A stretch of DNA of 64,000 nt from Notospermus geniculatus (taxonomy: Eukaryota > Nemertea > Pilidiophora > Heteronemertea > Lineidae), in the NCBI GenBank assembly GCA_002633025.1, contig NMRB01000004.1, forward strand, positions 454,916-518,915. Direction: 5' to 3'. The notes under the pieces were generated by a model. It worked only from the letters and a program-made list of their open reading frames with translations, searched no databases and was not told the DNA's origin. A program made the position numbers and the translations under genes. The first letter of the stretch is position 1. Every line of letters starts with the position of its first letter. Positions 45,345 to 57,063 of this stretch are shown piece by piece.

Positions 45345-45640
45345 TTGACATTGTACATTGTACATTTTTCTACAGGAAAAATGACGCAAAAGACGTTGCT
45401 TTTATATCGCCATTGTAGGCCCTATCTCTTCATTTTAAGAAAAAAAGGAATGAGATTAAAAGAAAATTTCATCTGCTACAAGGTGATGTAAGTTTATTGT
45501 TGGGCGACCAACACAAATGGTTTATTTTCATGCCAGAAATAAATGGAAATAACGTTAGATAGAAAAACAGAGACTAGACTTTGGTACAAACGCTCGCAGC
45601 GCCACGTCGTGACGTTAGTGTGCGGGTTCCTCATTAATTC
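45345..45640. mobile_element. Dispersed 0.3-0.4-kb family, second copy
   Basis: ACATTTTTCTACAGGAAAAA at the left and GTGCGGGTTCCTCATTAATT at the right, same orientation as the other two copies. Confidence 0.7.
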
Positions 45641-45716
45641 CATCCCCTAACAAAAGGGGGCCTTGTTTCTATTCAACTCTTTCGTTCAAGACCCTGAATC
45701 CTTCACACGTATTTGT

Positions 45717-45895
45717 TTTTAGCTCACCTGTGGTGAGCTTATACAATGGTTGTGCGTCCGTCGTCGTCGTCGTCGTCCGTTAGCAGGGCATGTTTCGTAA
45801 CCGCTGGGGCTATTGATCTGAAACTTGGTACACATATGCCCCTAGGTCATATGACCTATGACACCAAGTTTTGGTCCGATTCNCCTATCCGACGT
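45717..45895 (+). repeat. Dispersed repeat beginning TAGCTCACCTGTGGTGAGCT
   Basis: A short palindrome AGCTCACC-GGTGAGCT, then GTGCGTCCGTCGTCGTCGTC and a conserved GGGGCTATTGATCTGAAACT block. This arrangement is typical of a repeat widespread in aquatic invertebrate genomes. Confidence 0.55.
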
Positions 45896-46791
45896 GATGG
45901 ATGAGGCATTTTCGGTCGATTCTTTCAGAAAACTCACCAGTGTCTGTACCGACGAGTTTAATTAGATTTGTCGATTTTTACTGTGGTATGTGATTTTTCT
46001 TTCTTTAAACAGTCGTCACGTGGCGATCTCGTTGCGAATGAGAGAACTCACCCTCTTCCTACGGGTGAGAAAATGGGGCTGCAGGCAAGGCCGTGGCTAG
46101 TTATTGTCTTGGGCAAGTTTTTGCCATCCTTCAAGAAGTTCACTTGTTGGGGGCCTGCTTACAGCGTACGAACAAATCGCATAAGAATGCATGAGAGCTG
46201 GGTAAGTGGTAATGTCTAAAATGCCCCAACGTAAAGGTATCATAGGGTAACATAAGATGAGAACACCTGGTGGTTGTCATTTAGAGAGTAGGAGATCTGT
46301 GGCGTGAGGTCGACGGCTGTTACCAAACCCGCAAACCTTCATTGCCCTTCAACGGTTGGCTTCATCCGCGGAGACGAAAGGCAGAAAGGCAAAAAGCAAC
46401 GTTCGGTTCGCCTTCATCCTAAAAGTCATTTGCGCGATAAAAGGTGGAGGGTCGTTGAAGGTGTTCAATTGAAAATTAACCAGAAAGAGCGTTTGGTAGA
46501 AGGAAGGAAGTGGTAACCTTTTATCGTATATTCTTTGATTAAGTTCTTTGTTGGCAATTATGAACCAACCTTCGGCAAACAAGCGGGGCAAAGGTTTAAT
46601 TTCCTTTCTACTTTTTGTTTTGGGCACACTCTTCAAAACAAGGCGGACTTCACTTAGGCTTGAACTTTTTTAAAGAGTTTCCTGATTGGATTTTCTCATG
46701 TTGGATCGTTTGAAAGTTCATCATCTCGATCCCAAGCTTCAGTGCCCTTTTGAAGTTGTAAGACTCACCAGAAAGTGCGTTCTGTGGCTGA

Positions 46792-47076
46792 AGAGTTTTC
46801 ACAGAGCCCCCGAAACGCCAACCCGAACGACGCCAATCCCATTCTTGAGTGTTAAGGCAAAAACTAGCAAGTCACATTTTGGTCAAATCTGAGTTGATAC
46901 CATTTTTGGACTCACTAGGTTTAGTCTCATCTTAAAGCATATTTCGCAAAACTGAAATTTTTTTTTGACTTGCTAGGTTTTGCCTTAACACTCCAGCATT
47001 GTTAAATGTCACGAAGAGAGCAACGAACAAAAGGACTGACATTCACGTTGACGTTCAGTGGCTTTGCGAAAACTCT
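46792..47076. mobile_element. MITE of the AGAGTTTTCGCAAAGCCCCC family, interrupted
   Basis: Same arms as the 7.1-kb and 53.7-kb copies, but split by another palindromic element at 46849-46991, which dates this copy as older than its guest. Confidence 0.8.
46849..46991. mobile_element. Nested MITE with GTGTTAAGGCAAAA ends
   Basis: Arms GTGTTAAGGCAAAAACTAGC and inverse (CTAGGTTTTGCCTTAACAC), lying within the 46792-47076 element. Confidence 0.8.
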
Positions 47077-48568
47077 GTTCTTTCTGACTAGCAAGTACGC
47101 CTACTGTATTGAATTATTTAGAGGCTCAGCAGACCTTTCGTAAGGCTCAGCTGACTTTATGAATGGTATAATGTGGTTTGGGGCACGGACCCTGCATTTT
47201 GGTCTGTGACCTCTTTGAAACGAAGTTACGGTATACTGCATGCTATCAAGTGAACACTGGAGGGTTCAGTGCAGTAAAGAATGCACTACATGTAAATGCA
47301 TCCGTCGATTAAAACGCCATGTTTAATGGTCTTGGATATTGTTTATAGAGCTAATGATATCGTAATCTGCGCAAATATCGCTCTAAAACAAGGCGAAATT
47401 CAAACTGACGAAGGTAATTTTCTTGTCATGGGGCAATCCAATTGGATAGGAACTAATTAATTGGCGAAGCATTTCTTGGAGTTCGCCGTAAACAAGTGGA
47501 GAACGGATCACTTTCCATGAAGCCATCGATGTGATCGCTTGCAGCAATGGGTAAATACTGTAAAGTCACGTTTAACAGGCCATGTTGACAGATGCCAAAA
47601 TAAATTAGGACAGAATTCCTTATGTTTCAGCAATATGTTCTTTTATCTTACTACCTCCAGCCTGCTAATCCCCCTACCTTTGGATAGGGCCCAAGGTGAA
47701 CTACAATGAAAAAAGATGGAAATGAACACTCAATGAAAAACGCTGATGATAAGAGAATATCATCTAAAAGCAACTCGATGTGGTGGCCAGAACGCATCAG
47801 TCCCTACACAAGTTCGGCAACCGATAGGACACAAAGAACATCAAAATCGACTATTCACTTTATTCATGTATTCTTTCGGACCATTACTTCCATTGCGTTA
47901 GTACATACAGCGCGTCGAAGAATAAAAATGTATGAGCTATCAGTGGTTTGGCATTCCACGCCAGCCATAATTTGTCATTCGGCTGCTCAACCTATCAAGA
48001 TGGAGAATTAGGAGCTCCATTTTTCTCCCAATGTCTGTCGTCCATGACCTTTGACGTTTTGGAGTAACGCGAAGAAAATAGACTGTTCCAAGGCTATTGA
48101 TTTCCACCTCTCGAACATCCCATCCCGTCCTACATTTTTACAAGTAAAACCGTGCACGTTGACTGCGCCAAGACAGTGTAATGACAGTTGTGAAAGCCAG
48201 GGTGAAATATCTTGATCCTTCTTGTCACTACTTCAGCGGATCTGTCACATCAACGTTAAGATACTCTCAGATCGTAGTGTAGAACTACACTCCGTTTCAG
48301 GTTACAGTGACTTGAAGTGCATTACTAACAAACCTTGCAAATGTCACTTTGTTTTCTATGATTTTCACAAATCGAAATGGTTGTATAAACATAATGAAAT
48401 GTCAAAGAGGGAACTAAAACTCATTTACACTTAATAAGAAATCAAGCAAATCTCCAGTTTCAAAAATGGATTTGCTTTTAGTTGAATGTTGGTGGATATG
48501 GGATTCAAGATAATAAGGACGATATCCAGCTAATCACACTTCTACTGATACATGTCCATTCCTTCTCT

Positions 48569-48953
48569 AATGAGGAACCCGCGTGCCGTTTATCCCGACA
48601 GGTCGGCGCAGCGATCGATGAGACCGAACCGACGTCATTGACGTCGTTTTATGTGCTGACGTTGCGTCATGAAAAAATCTGCTGTACATTTTTCTACAGG
48701 AAAAAACGAGATAAAGACGTTGCCGTTATCGCCATCCTACCTCTTTATTGTAAGAAAAAAAGCAATGAAAGTGCAGAAATTTTCATCCGCGATAAGATGG
48801 TGTAAATTTTAATGTCATGTGACCGCAGAAATAGGGTTTATTTCACGCCAGAAGTTAATGGAAATGACTGGAAATCACGTTGAAAAAAGAAACTTCGGTC
48901 TCATCGATCGCAGCGCCACGTCGTGACGTTAGTTCGTCCGGTTCCTCATTAAT
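48569..48953. mobile_element. Dispersed 0.3-0.4-kb family, complete copy
   Basis: Ends TAATGAGGAACCCGCGTGCC and GTCCGGTTCCTCATTA, the best-preserved member. It shows that the three repeats are a TIR transposon family of about 385 bp. Confidence 0.8.
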
Positions 48954-49079
48954 CTTCTTTTAGTAACAAGCTCTAGCACCAAACAAGGGGGGCCTCTGTC
49001 CCTTTTTGATATCTTATTCAACCTAGACTCTTAGCTCCCTGTTTGTCCAGGGCTTCTTCCATATTATAACTACCTAGTT

Positions 49080-49245
49080 CCATCATTTAGGTTCTAGCTC
49101 ATTCACCTCAGGGATCTCTTCTATGTAGCGCCTGAGGAAGACCCCGGTTGGGGTCGAAAATTTGCGAAATATTCGGAGACGACTTTCCGATTTATTGTAT
49201 ACTGTGTGTCGTTTTGTGCTCTTTTTTGGATAACGATATCCGGCT
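49080..49245 (+). mobile_element. Retroelement 3' tail with GACCCCGGTTGGGGTC hairpin
   Basis: Contains CGCCTGAGGAAGACCCCGGT then TGGGGTCGAAAATTTGCGAA, a tail type common in animal Penelope-like and non-LTR elements. A frame through it reads APEEDPGWGRKFAKYSETTF but is not a gene. Confidence 0.5.
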
Positions 49246-50118
49246 GTTTACAAAGTCGCACCACAAAAGATGACTTACATTGTATTTGTCTTCTGTGGCA
49301 TCATTTGGATTAGCGATTTGAGGTTTTTCGCTTCCGCAGAGGAAAAAGTCCTGATATTACCAAGCGGCTTCCAATACTGCTAATAGCAATACAACATGAC
49401 AAATGGTGTTAATACAAGATATCTCCCTGGTTTAAAAAGAAGGAGGCGAATAATGCCATGCTAATTACTAATGGTAAAAAGTGACTAACATCCCATGGAG
49501 AACAGCAGAGAGCAAGAGAGTATTTTTTCAAGTGCGGCGTTGGCGTGGAAACAGGGATGTACCAACAATGATAAAAGCTTCTAGACTACTGCATCATTCC
49601 CTTTATCACCGGTCACATTGGTGTACTCCATGACCTAGCGCATCAGGCATTCATAAATTCTTCAGAGATCCTTTTTACCATCCTAATGGACTAAAATCTT
49701 TCTGATGATAATGGGCCAAAAAATAATGCTATCAGTGTGCTAGCCAATGGTCTTCAGCAGGCCGCTGCATCTGACCTACTACCAAAGGGCTCCTAGCGTG
49801 GCCTTCTCAGCCCCATCAGACAGAAAGCCGCTCGACTCTAGACAAAATGATGGTTTGTGGACACTTGCCACAATATTCTCCCCGGCAATAACAGCACATC
49901 AGGATCAAGGGTCTGTAAAGATCATTTGCCTTCCGCCGCTACCAGGGATGTCCTTACGTTTACATGCCGCCTGTGGGAAATTCATCATTTTTCTTCTGAT
50001 GATTTTTTTATTATTCTTTAATTGTGTACTTCGCCTCGATCCGCCTGCAGTAAATCATACATGTAGTAAAACTAGGTTGATGAATGTTTGCCCAGTTGAG
50101 CTGCTGCCTATAGGAGAC

Positions 50119-50266
50119 TAAAGCAAGGTTCATTGGCACACGGATCCGATCCGTTTCCAGTCCGTTTGCCCCGAGTTTTCCGGATACGACAACGCTGAAG
50201 TCCATTTGATAGATTTTTTGCGGACCTGAATCGGACCAATTCCGTGTGCCAATGAACATTGCTTTA
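50119..50266. mobile_element. MITE, TAAAGCAAGGTTCATTGGCA family, copy 3
   Basis: Independent copy with the centre in reverse orientation, directly abutting the next element at 50263. Confidence 0.88.
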
Positions 50267-50420
50267 AGCTGCTTTTCCACGAGACGTTTGCGGGCGCGGA
50301 ATAGGAGGCGGGCGCGGTGCGGGTGAAACAGCTAAAGGGAAATGCGTTGGATCGATCTTTTCTACCCGCGCCTGCCTCCTATTCCGCGCCCGCAAACGTC
50401 TCGTGGAAAAGCAGCTTTAA
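50263..50420. mobile_element. Hairpin MITE, TTTAAGCTGCTTTTCCACGA arms
   Basis: About 48-bp GC-rich arms (GTTTGCGGGCGCGGAATAGG and inverse). It overlaps the TTTA end of the preceding MITE. Confidence 0.88.
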
Positions 50421-50914
50421 GGCTCGTTTCCACAGACGCGTTTCACGCTGCGTGATGCGTCAAATCTTTTGTTATAGATCGATGGCGTTGATTGCGGACC
50501 ATGTTTACATGATTTGACCAGGGTAACCTCTTTTTAATGGGCCGCCCTGAATTTTTATCTGGCGGGATGCCTTAGCAAAGCACATCAGTGTGTAACCCAG
50601 CGCTTCTAGGTCAAAGAGGATGTTAGTTTTTATCTATACCTGGCTGTGTCTTTGCGTGACTGCCGTGGAAACGAAAAATTTGCACTTCTATGTTTACATA
50701 AAAACGTGGAATCATCATGACGTCCCTCCGTGACGTTGCATTGGCATGCACGGATGTACAGGCCGACACTACGCTCATTTGTGACGTGACGTCATGACGT
50801 CACTCGCTGTGGAAAGCTACGGCCGAATTTCACACGTGGGGAGTTGTTTCATGTGGCAAAACTCGCATATTTTACCGACTAGAAAACAGATTTTCTCTAG
50901 AATTTCGTTACTTT

Positions 50915-51122
50915 NNNNNNNNNNNNNNNNNNNNNNNNNNNNNNNNNNNNNNNNNNNNNNNNNNNNNNNNNNNNNNNNNNNNNNNNNNNNNNNNNNNNNN
51001 NNNNNNNNNNNNNNNNNNNNNNNNNNNNNNNNNNNNNNNNNNNNNNNNNNNNNNNNNNNNNNNNNNNNNNNNNNNNNNNNNNNNNNNNNNNNNNNNNNNN
51101 NNNNNNNNNNNNNNNNNNNNNN
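50915..51122. other. Assembly gap (N)
   Basis: A run of 208 N inside a cluster of nested inverted-repeat elements. The missing left side probably includes the TTAA end of the 51123-51364 palindrome. Single N bases also occur at 44298 and 45893. Confidence 0.99.
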
Positions 51123-51364
51123 AAGGGCCGGTTTGACGGGCGTTTTTATCGCCGCGATAATCGCCACTTTTTTAACGCTCAGTAAAAACGGATATTGCTC
51201 CGTAGGTCGATCGACTGTTGATCGAGTTTTACCATGGCTTTTTTCTCTCGCTGGCGATGTCACCCGCTGTTGGCGTTTTTGGCGTTTTCACGGGCGTTTT
51301 GGATGCGATATCGCCAACAACGTTGAAATCGCCGCGATAAAAACGCCCGTCAAACCGGCCCTTA
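51123..51364. mobile_element. Palindromic MITE bordering the gap
   Basis: AAGGGCCGGTTTGACGGGCG and its inverse, followed by TTAAG at the right; the left border is hidden by N. Confidence 0.8.
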
Positions 51365-52524
51365 AGGCCCGTTTCCACAGAAGCGGTAGCGTGAGCGTTT
51401 TGACGCTGCGCCCATTGTTTGGAAGCAGAGCGGCGGAAAATAACAAAAGATTTGACGCATCACGCAGCGTGAAACGCGTCTGTGGAAACGAGCCTTGACG
51501 CTGTTCCACTTGGGAGTTTTCTCGTGCGAGTTGGTTCTCGATGGGCAATTCCTTACGGCTTACGCTGAGACCAATGGCAAATAACAATGTTGTCCAGAGA
51601 GGAAGTCATCAACTCGACCAAGGAGACAAGTTAGACTTGATATACCTCGGTCGCATCGTCATAACTCTTTTATTTTCTGTTGAGGACGTCGCCGCCGTAG
51701 AGTCCGAGGCAATACGTCAACTCCCTCGAGGCTTCTCATCATCCGCCAAACATGGCCATATTTTACAAGTAATTTCATGATACAACACTATTCACTTGAT
51801 TTGATTAGTTATAATTGACATCCGTGGGCAGAAAAGAAAGGTAAATCAATGCGATTTGATTGCGAATGCCCTGGGTCATGCACATCACGACAGAAAAAAA
51901 ACTGATTACAGTGTGAAAGATTGACGTCGATATCCCCAGGGTGATTTTGTCATTTGTTCAATTGAATACGAATGCATTTAGTAACGGAACGATTCCAGTG
52001 CGGGGAACGATTTGTTGTGGACCTACGTACACCGTTTGGCAGACCTTATCGGACAATCCCTCGACGAAAATTTCAGAGGCCGCGGTGGCCGAGTGTGAGA
52101 GGAATCTAAGTCACCTTGGAATCAAGTTTCACTGTCCATGTACATTGTACGTGTATTTTATTTTCCCGGCTGAATAACGAGCAGCGTTGGGTCAGTCAGC
52201 ATGAACACCTCCCGTTTCGAGATCTGCGGCCATGTGATGTTAGCTTTACCAATTCGCGCGGTGATGCTATTTCCTAATATTTATAGGCCGGTTGAATACA
52301 ATGAATCAAGACAAACGAGACAATCGATGCCATAATTCAACCCCAAATGTTCTGATCCACAAACACTACCATTAAATGCACGAATCCACTCAGAAACCGA
52401 TTGGTTGAAATCATTCTCACCCCGAAATGAAGCCATAAACCGCCATAACAGATAGCGCCCTGGGGAACATTTTTTATCCACGAGATCAAATAATTACAGT
52501 TCCGTGTATAACAAAATTTGATGG

Positions 52525-53124
52525 AATTGTATGGCGCGTATTTCCCGCAAAAACCTAAAACGACTTATATTCTATGTATACGTAGGCTTGTATCTAAACT
52601 ACGGGTATTTTAACATCCGACGTTGCTACTAGTGGTATCTATACCCGGGGTGTATACGCTCAAAACACTGGCCTCGATGATGCAACGACCGTGCTGATAA
52701 CATCAGAGGAGTGCTCACAAGGAGCTTACTTGTATTCCCGACAGATGTCAGCACCCATTCTGATTGCTACTGTAGCGGTGTATAATACGCTCAAAACACT
52801 GGCCCCGATGATGCAATGACCGTGCTGATAACATACATTGTAAGAGGCGTGTTTACAAGGAGCTTACATATGTTCTCGACAGATGGCAGCAGCACTCAGA
52901 ATGGGTGCTGACATCTGTCGGAAATATATGTAAGCTCCTTGTGAGCACGCCTCTTATGTTATCAGCATGGTCGTTGCATTATCGAGGCCAGTATTTTGAT
53001 CGTATATACACCACTACAGTAGCATCGTCGGATGTTGAAGTACCGGTAGTCTAGATACAAGCCTACGGATACATAGAATATAAGTCGTTTTAGGTTTTTG
53101 CGGGAAATACGCGCCATAGAATTG
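52525..53124. mobile_element. 600-bp inverted-repeat element with an extra internal copy
   Basis: Outer arms GAATTGTATGGCGCGTATTT and inverse, about 230 bp each; a third partial copy of the inner arm lies at about 52770-52895 (CGCTCAAAACACTGGCCCCG). Confidence 0.8.
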
Positions 53125-53702
53125 CTTCTCTGTGATATACATTCTAAACATGCAGGAGAATACGTCTTCATGCGTTTTTCCGGGGCCCGGCGTTGTTTTA
53201 TTCAGAAGCTATAATCTTTCCAGGGCTGTCCCTCAACCATAAACGCCACAGCTCAGAGGTCATAAAACTTGGATCTTCAGTACACAACCCAAACCTGCGT
53301 TGTTGGTCTTGGATGGAGGATTATAAACCTTTTTATAACTCGTACTCCAAGACATACTCCTCATTGCTATTCAGGTCGTGGTATAACACCAACAGAATTC
53401 AAGCACCGTAACCAATCTCAGTGGATCACAATAAGGGTTGACGATATATAAATATGTACTCCTTTCCCACATTACGTGAACCCCTGCCAAGTTAGAAAAG
53501 GCCGCTGGATTTCAAAATGATCTGAAGGTCACAAGTACTTAACCATATCAGGAGAGGAATACTATGGGAGAAATCGGCAGGTATTCCAGACGAACAAAAC
53601 ATAAGTAAATCCCCAGCGGTTTGTTAAAAAAAATCGAGAAGTAATTTGTAACAAAAAATGTAACAACGTCGCTCTTTTCGCTGATGCAATAATAATAAAT
53701 AC

Positions 53703-53832
53703 TAGAGTGTTTTCGCAAAGCCCCCGAAACGCCGATGCGAACGCCAAACCCATTGTTCGATGCCACGAAGAGAGTACTGAACAAAAGGATAGACGTTCGC
53801 GTTGGCGTTTCGGGGGATTTGCGCAAACTCTA
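53703..53832. mobile_element. MITE of the AGAGTTTTCGCAAAGCCCCC family
   Basis: Third copy, uninterrupted: TAGAGTGTTTTCGCAAAGCC to the inverse at 53832, TA at both borders. Confidence 0.82.
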
Positions 53833-54578
53833 TACAATCATGTACTAGCCTATTTCGATATAAAACGTCTACCAAGACGTTTTTGTTTACATACATTGTA
53901 TCTCCTGTTTTCTTATACATGCATGTACCAAGGAAATGTAAGTACATACTTCCCAAAATACACAACAACACAGCACCGGAAATGATTAATGGTGTAAAAA
54001 TACATTCGCATTTCATTTTGCATTCAGACAAGGGGTACCGGTAGGGGAACAGAGGATATGGGTAGACCTGGTAATTCTCTTGCCATTTAAAAAGAAATTC
54101 ACAAGCAAGCCCGCTCATATATTTCTTATTTCATCCATTTGCCAAATGGGACAAATTCAATTACGGTATGAAGACTTCAACGAAAAGAAGTACGGCATAG
54201 TCGGGCCATATTTCATGGCAATTTATCCCCAGGAACGGGTAGTTTGTAAAAAGAATCATGCTGTCTGACAAGCGATTTGCGAGATTGGCCCATTTTTGAA
54301 GTGATGTACGCCTGATAATTGTCTTCGCATCACGTTTACAACTGGAAAAGTAAATCCAATCGTAACAGAGTCTAGAACATACACTGGATGGATACCGTTT
54401 TTAATTGTGCCACTTTGGATGGAACAACTTCGTAAACTATGCTAATTCCGAGTCCGTTTCGATACCAAGTTTAAATATACGAAAGCCAGTGGTTATTTTT
54501 AGCACTTTACATTCGTATAGCACCGTCTCATATCGAAAGACGTTCGGAAACTTTGCTTAGACGTTGAATGTGATGGGA

Positions 54579-54693
54579 GTTTAAGAGATCACACGCTAAC
54601 GATAACATTTACGTTAACAATATTTTTGTACATGAAATACATGCAAGAAATAGCGTTAACGTAAATGTTATCGTTAGCGTGTGATCTCTGAAA
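54579..54693. mobile_element. Hairpin MITE, GAGATCACACGCTAACGATA arms
   Basis: About 46-bp near-perfect arms and a short AT-rich loop. Confidence 0.88.
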
Positions 54694-54929
54694 CTCAGTA
54701 ATAATTAGGCCTACCCAAATTAAGTTAATCTTCTTTTCAAAATGTTGGCAACTTTGAATGAAGGTTGAGTTATCGTTGTTGCTATGTATTACACTAGGTG
54801 GCCGAAATCTGTATTCTTTATATTCCTCAGCAGCCCGCGCATGCGCATATTTCAGCTACAGAAACCACTGTTCACTTCCGGTTTCACGTTATTTCCTATT
54901 CAGCTTATTCCCATTCATCGCGCAGCTCC

Positions 54930-54988
54930 GCATCTCACAGGGTGGGATTTTCGTCTGCTGCTGACAGAGAATCCACCCTGTGAGATGC
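54930..54988. repeat. Small inverted repeat
   Basis: GCATCTCACAGGGTGGGATT and the inverse ending CCACCCTGTGAGATGC. Confidence 0.8.
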
Positions 54989-55522
54989 GCAATTGCTGAG
55001 AAAGCCCATCCAAATATCGCGAGATCCCGCAGCGAGGGCGACGGGAACCAGGTTGTTCCTTTTGCTAAGATGTCACCAAGGAGTACAGACACTCGCTACA
55101 TTTTTTTTCTAATAATTCCGACGGATATCTTCTTTCGGTTAAAACTATGACATTTCGTTAAGAATCGGATTTCCTTTCTTAAACGAGACAAGTTTAGAAA
55201 ATGTGCAATGTACTTTATTTCGACTACCACGTGATGACAGAAGTACTTTTATAGTTAGTACCTTTAGGCCAGAGGAAAGGTAAGCTACCGCCTAAATTTT
55301 CAGATAACAGACGTAATCCTCTATCACCATCAGATCTTATTCTTTATGTTTCCAAATGGCAAGGATGTGGACATTTATTGCCAGCGGTAATTTGATGGCG
55401 GACTGATCCGCGTCAATTACTAGTATCCTGACCCAGCTCTTGGACTACGATTCGGCGTCTCCCTGACCGCTAGCAAATCAGAAATATCACACTTGTGTGC
55501 GATTCATAGTTGCACAACAGTT

Positions 55523-55790
55523 CTTGACCATAGTGACTCTAAAGCTGTACTTCCACCTATTCCAAACCCACCAAAACCCCAGTTTGTTTGCGCGTACACC
55601 TATTTTTTGCCGTGTCTAATAGACCCGTGTTTATTAGACCCGAGCTTGCCGCGGCTAATTCAGACACGTATGTCACCCGGGCTTTTAGATTGGTGTAAGC
55701 GCAATAAGCTCGGCAAATATGCATGTAGTTATAAACCCGGCGACAGATGGCGGGTAACTGTGTTTCGTATTGCGCATGCGCTATAAACCA
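55523..55790. mobile_element. Diverged relative of the 25.8-kb TIR element
   Basis: GTGTCTAATAGACCCGTGTT, AAACCCGGCGACAGATGGCG and TGCGCATGCG motifs occur in the same order as in the 25.8-kb element. Confidence 0.6.
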
Positions 55791-56594
55791 AAAACACTGC
55801 GAAATTTGAGCCGCAAGCGCGACCTCTCTCGCCGTGTTTAGTACAATATGTAACTAATGAAATCTAGCGCCGAATGGAAATACCTAGTATGAATAGAACA
55901 GCCCAAGTACTCTGTTGTTATTATTCACTGTCTTTGCTTTACAATAGGGCTTTCACATAGTCAGTGATATCAGGCACATACATGTACGTTGGGCTTACCA
56001 TACATACGGCCCTCACAATACATTGAGGTGGTGACAAAAGACACAGCTATTCTGACATTACAGTTGCCCTGGATCACTCGGCTGGTTTATCCCCGGGGTT
56101 TATCCCCAAGTTTCCTGCCCCTTTACCTCACCTTTCGCTACAATTCAATTCTCACTCGGATACGAAATCGTATCGGGTTATCTACTTAACGCAGGCTTCC
56201 ATTCAGCTTTTTTCTCATTCGAGAACATGATCAGGCTCCTTTGATGTGCGGCTCTTTCTTGCAAAGATTGAAATTGATATCAAAAAGGATTTATTCAGTG
56301 TGGAGAAAATCATCTGTGACATTGCTCGCAAGCGAGAGGTATAGGGAACGTTTCACCGCAAGAAGCAGTTTCGGTCGTGTAAACGCGATGGAAATGCATG
56401 AAATCCAACTACATGTAGGACATCACCGACCAAAATGCAGTAAACACCAATGAGAAGTGTCGAAATGAATGAAAAGCAAACTGGGACTCAAATAGCGATC
56501 TGCTTTCAGGAGCTTTCACTTTTCCCAAAATGTACGAGAGTCTGAACTATCAATGAGATAAACAGATTCTTCAAATCTATGGACTTACATGTAT

Positions 56595-56739
56595 GGCCTA
56601 TACACACGATCCAATTTTTCATCCAATTTTCTGAATATGCTCAATAAAGGCCTACATGCGGGTTTATACGTTGAAGCCAGGGGCCGGAATCTGAATTTCC
56701 AAAAAATTGGATGAAAAATTGGATCGTGTGCATAGGCCA
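56595..56739. mobile_element. Hairpin MITE, CACGATCCAATTTTTCATCC arms
   Basis: GGCCTATACACACGATCCAA and inverse, about 45-bp arms, centre with TGAATATGCTCAATAAAGGC. Confidence 0.85.
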
Positions 56740-56745
56740 TTAAGC

Positions 56746-56887
56746 TGGTGATCCACTGTCGCGATTTTGGCTTGAGATGGGGTTGCGTTCCATTGCGGTT
56801 ACCTTATATGGCAATCGGAAGTCCTTATAAGGTAACCGCAAGGGAACGCAACCCCGTCTCAAGCCAAAATCGCGACAGTGGATGACC
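56746..56887. mobile_element. Hairpin MITE, GGTGATCCACTGTCGCGATT arms
   Basis: About 60-bp nearly perfect arms, seven bases after the previous element; a GATCC-type repeat and the 120-bp repeat follow directly. Confidence 0.88.
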
Positions 56888-56904
56888 CGCTTTACTCCCT
56901 GATC

Positions 56905-57063
56905 CAACAGGAGCAGTCAGCTGGGCTTATCGCAAAAAGACGGGCAGCAAAGTTCACTAAACCAATACAATGCAAAATTCTCCTGATTGGTGCTCAATCA
57001 ACCATGAACGGGTCCTCTAGGGCATTGATGACTCCTACTGGTCAACTGACTGACAGCTCCTGT
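56905..57063. repeat. Inverted single copy of the 120-bp intron repeat
   Basis: The reverse complement contains GGAGCTGTCAG, GTTGACCAGTAGGAGTCA, GAGCACCAATCAGGAGAATT and CAGCTGACTGCTCC in the same order as 18375-18655. Confidence 0.75.

Larger units (their letters stand above)
50417..51496. mobile_element. Composite inverted-repeat region, GGCTCGTTTCCACAGACGCG arms
   Basis: The left arm 50417-50478 is the inverse of 51437-51496. Between them lie the gap and the 51123-51364 palindrome. The right arm also closes a 134-bp MITE (51363-51496) starting TTAAGGCCCGTTTCCACAG. Confidence 0.7.

Noticed and set aside
50794-51498. 234-codon frame including N
   Set aside because: It spans the assembly gap and inverted repeats.
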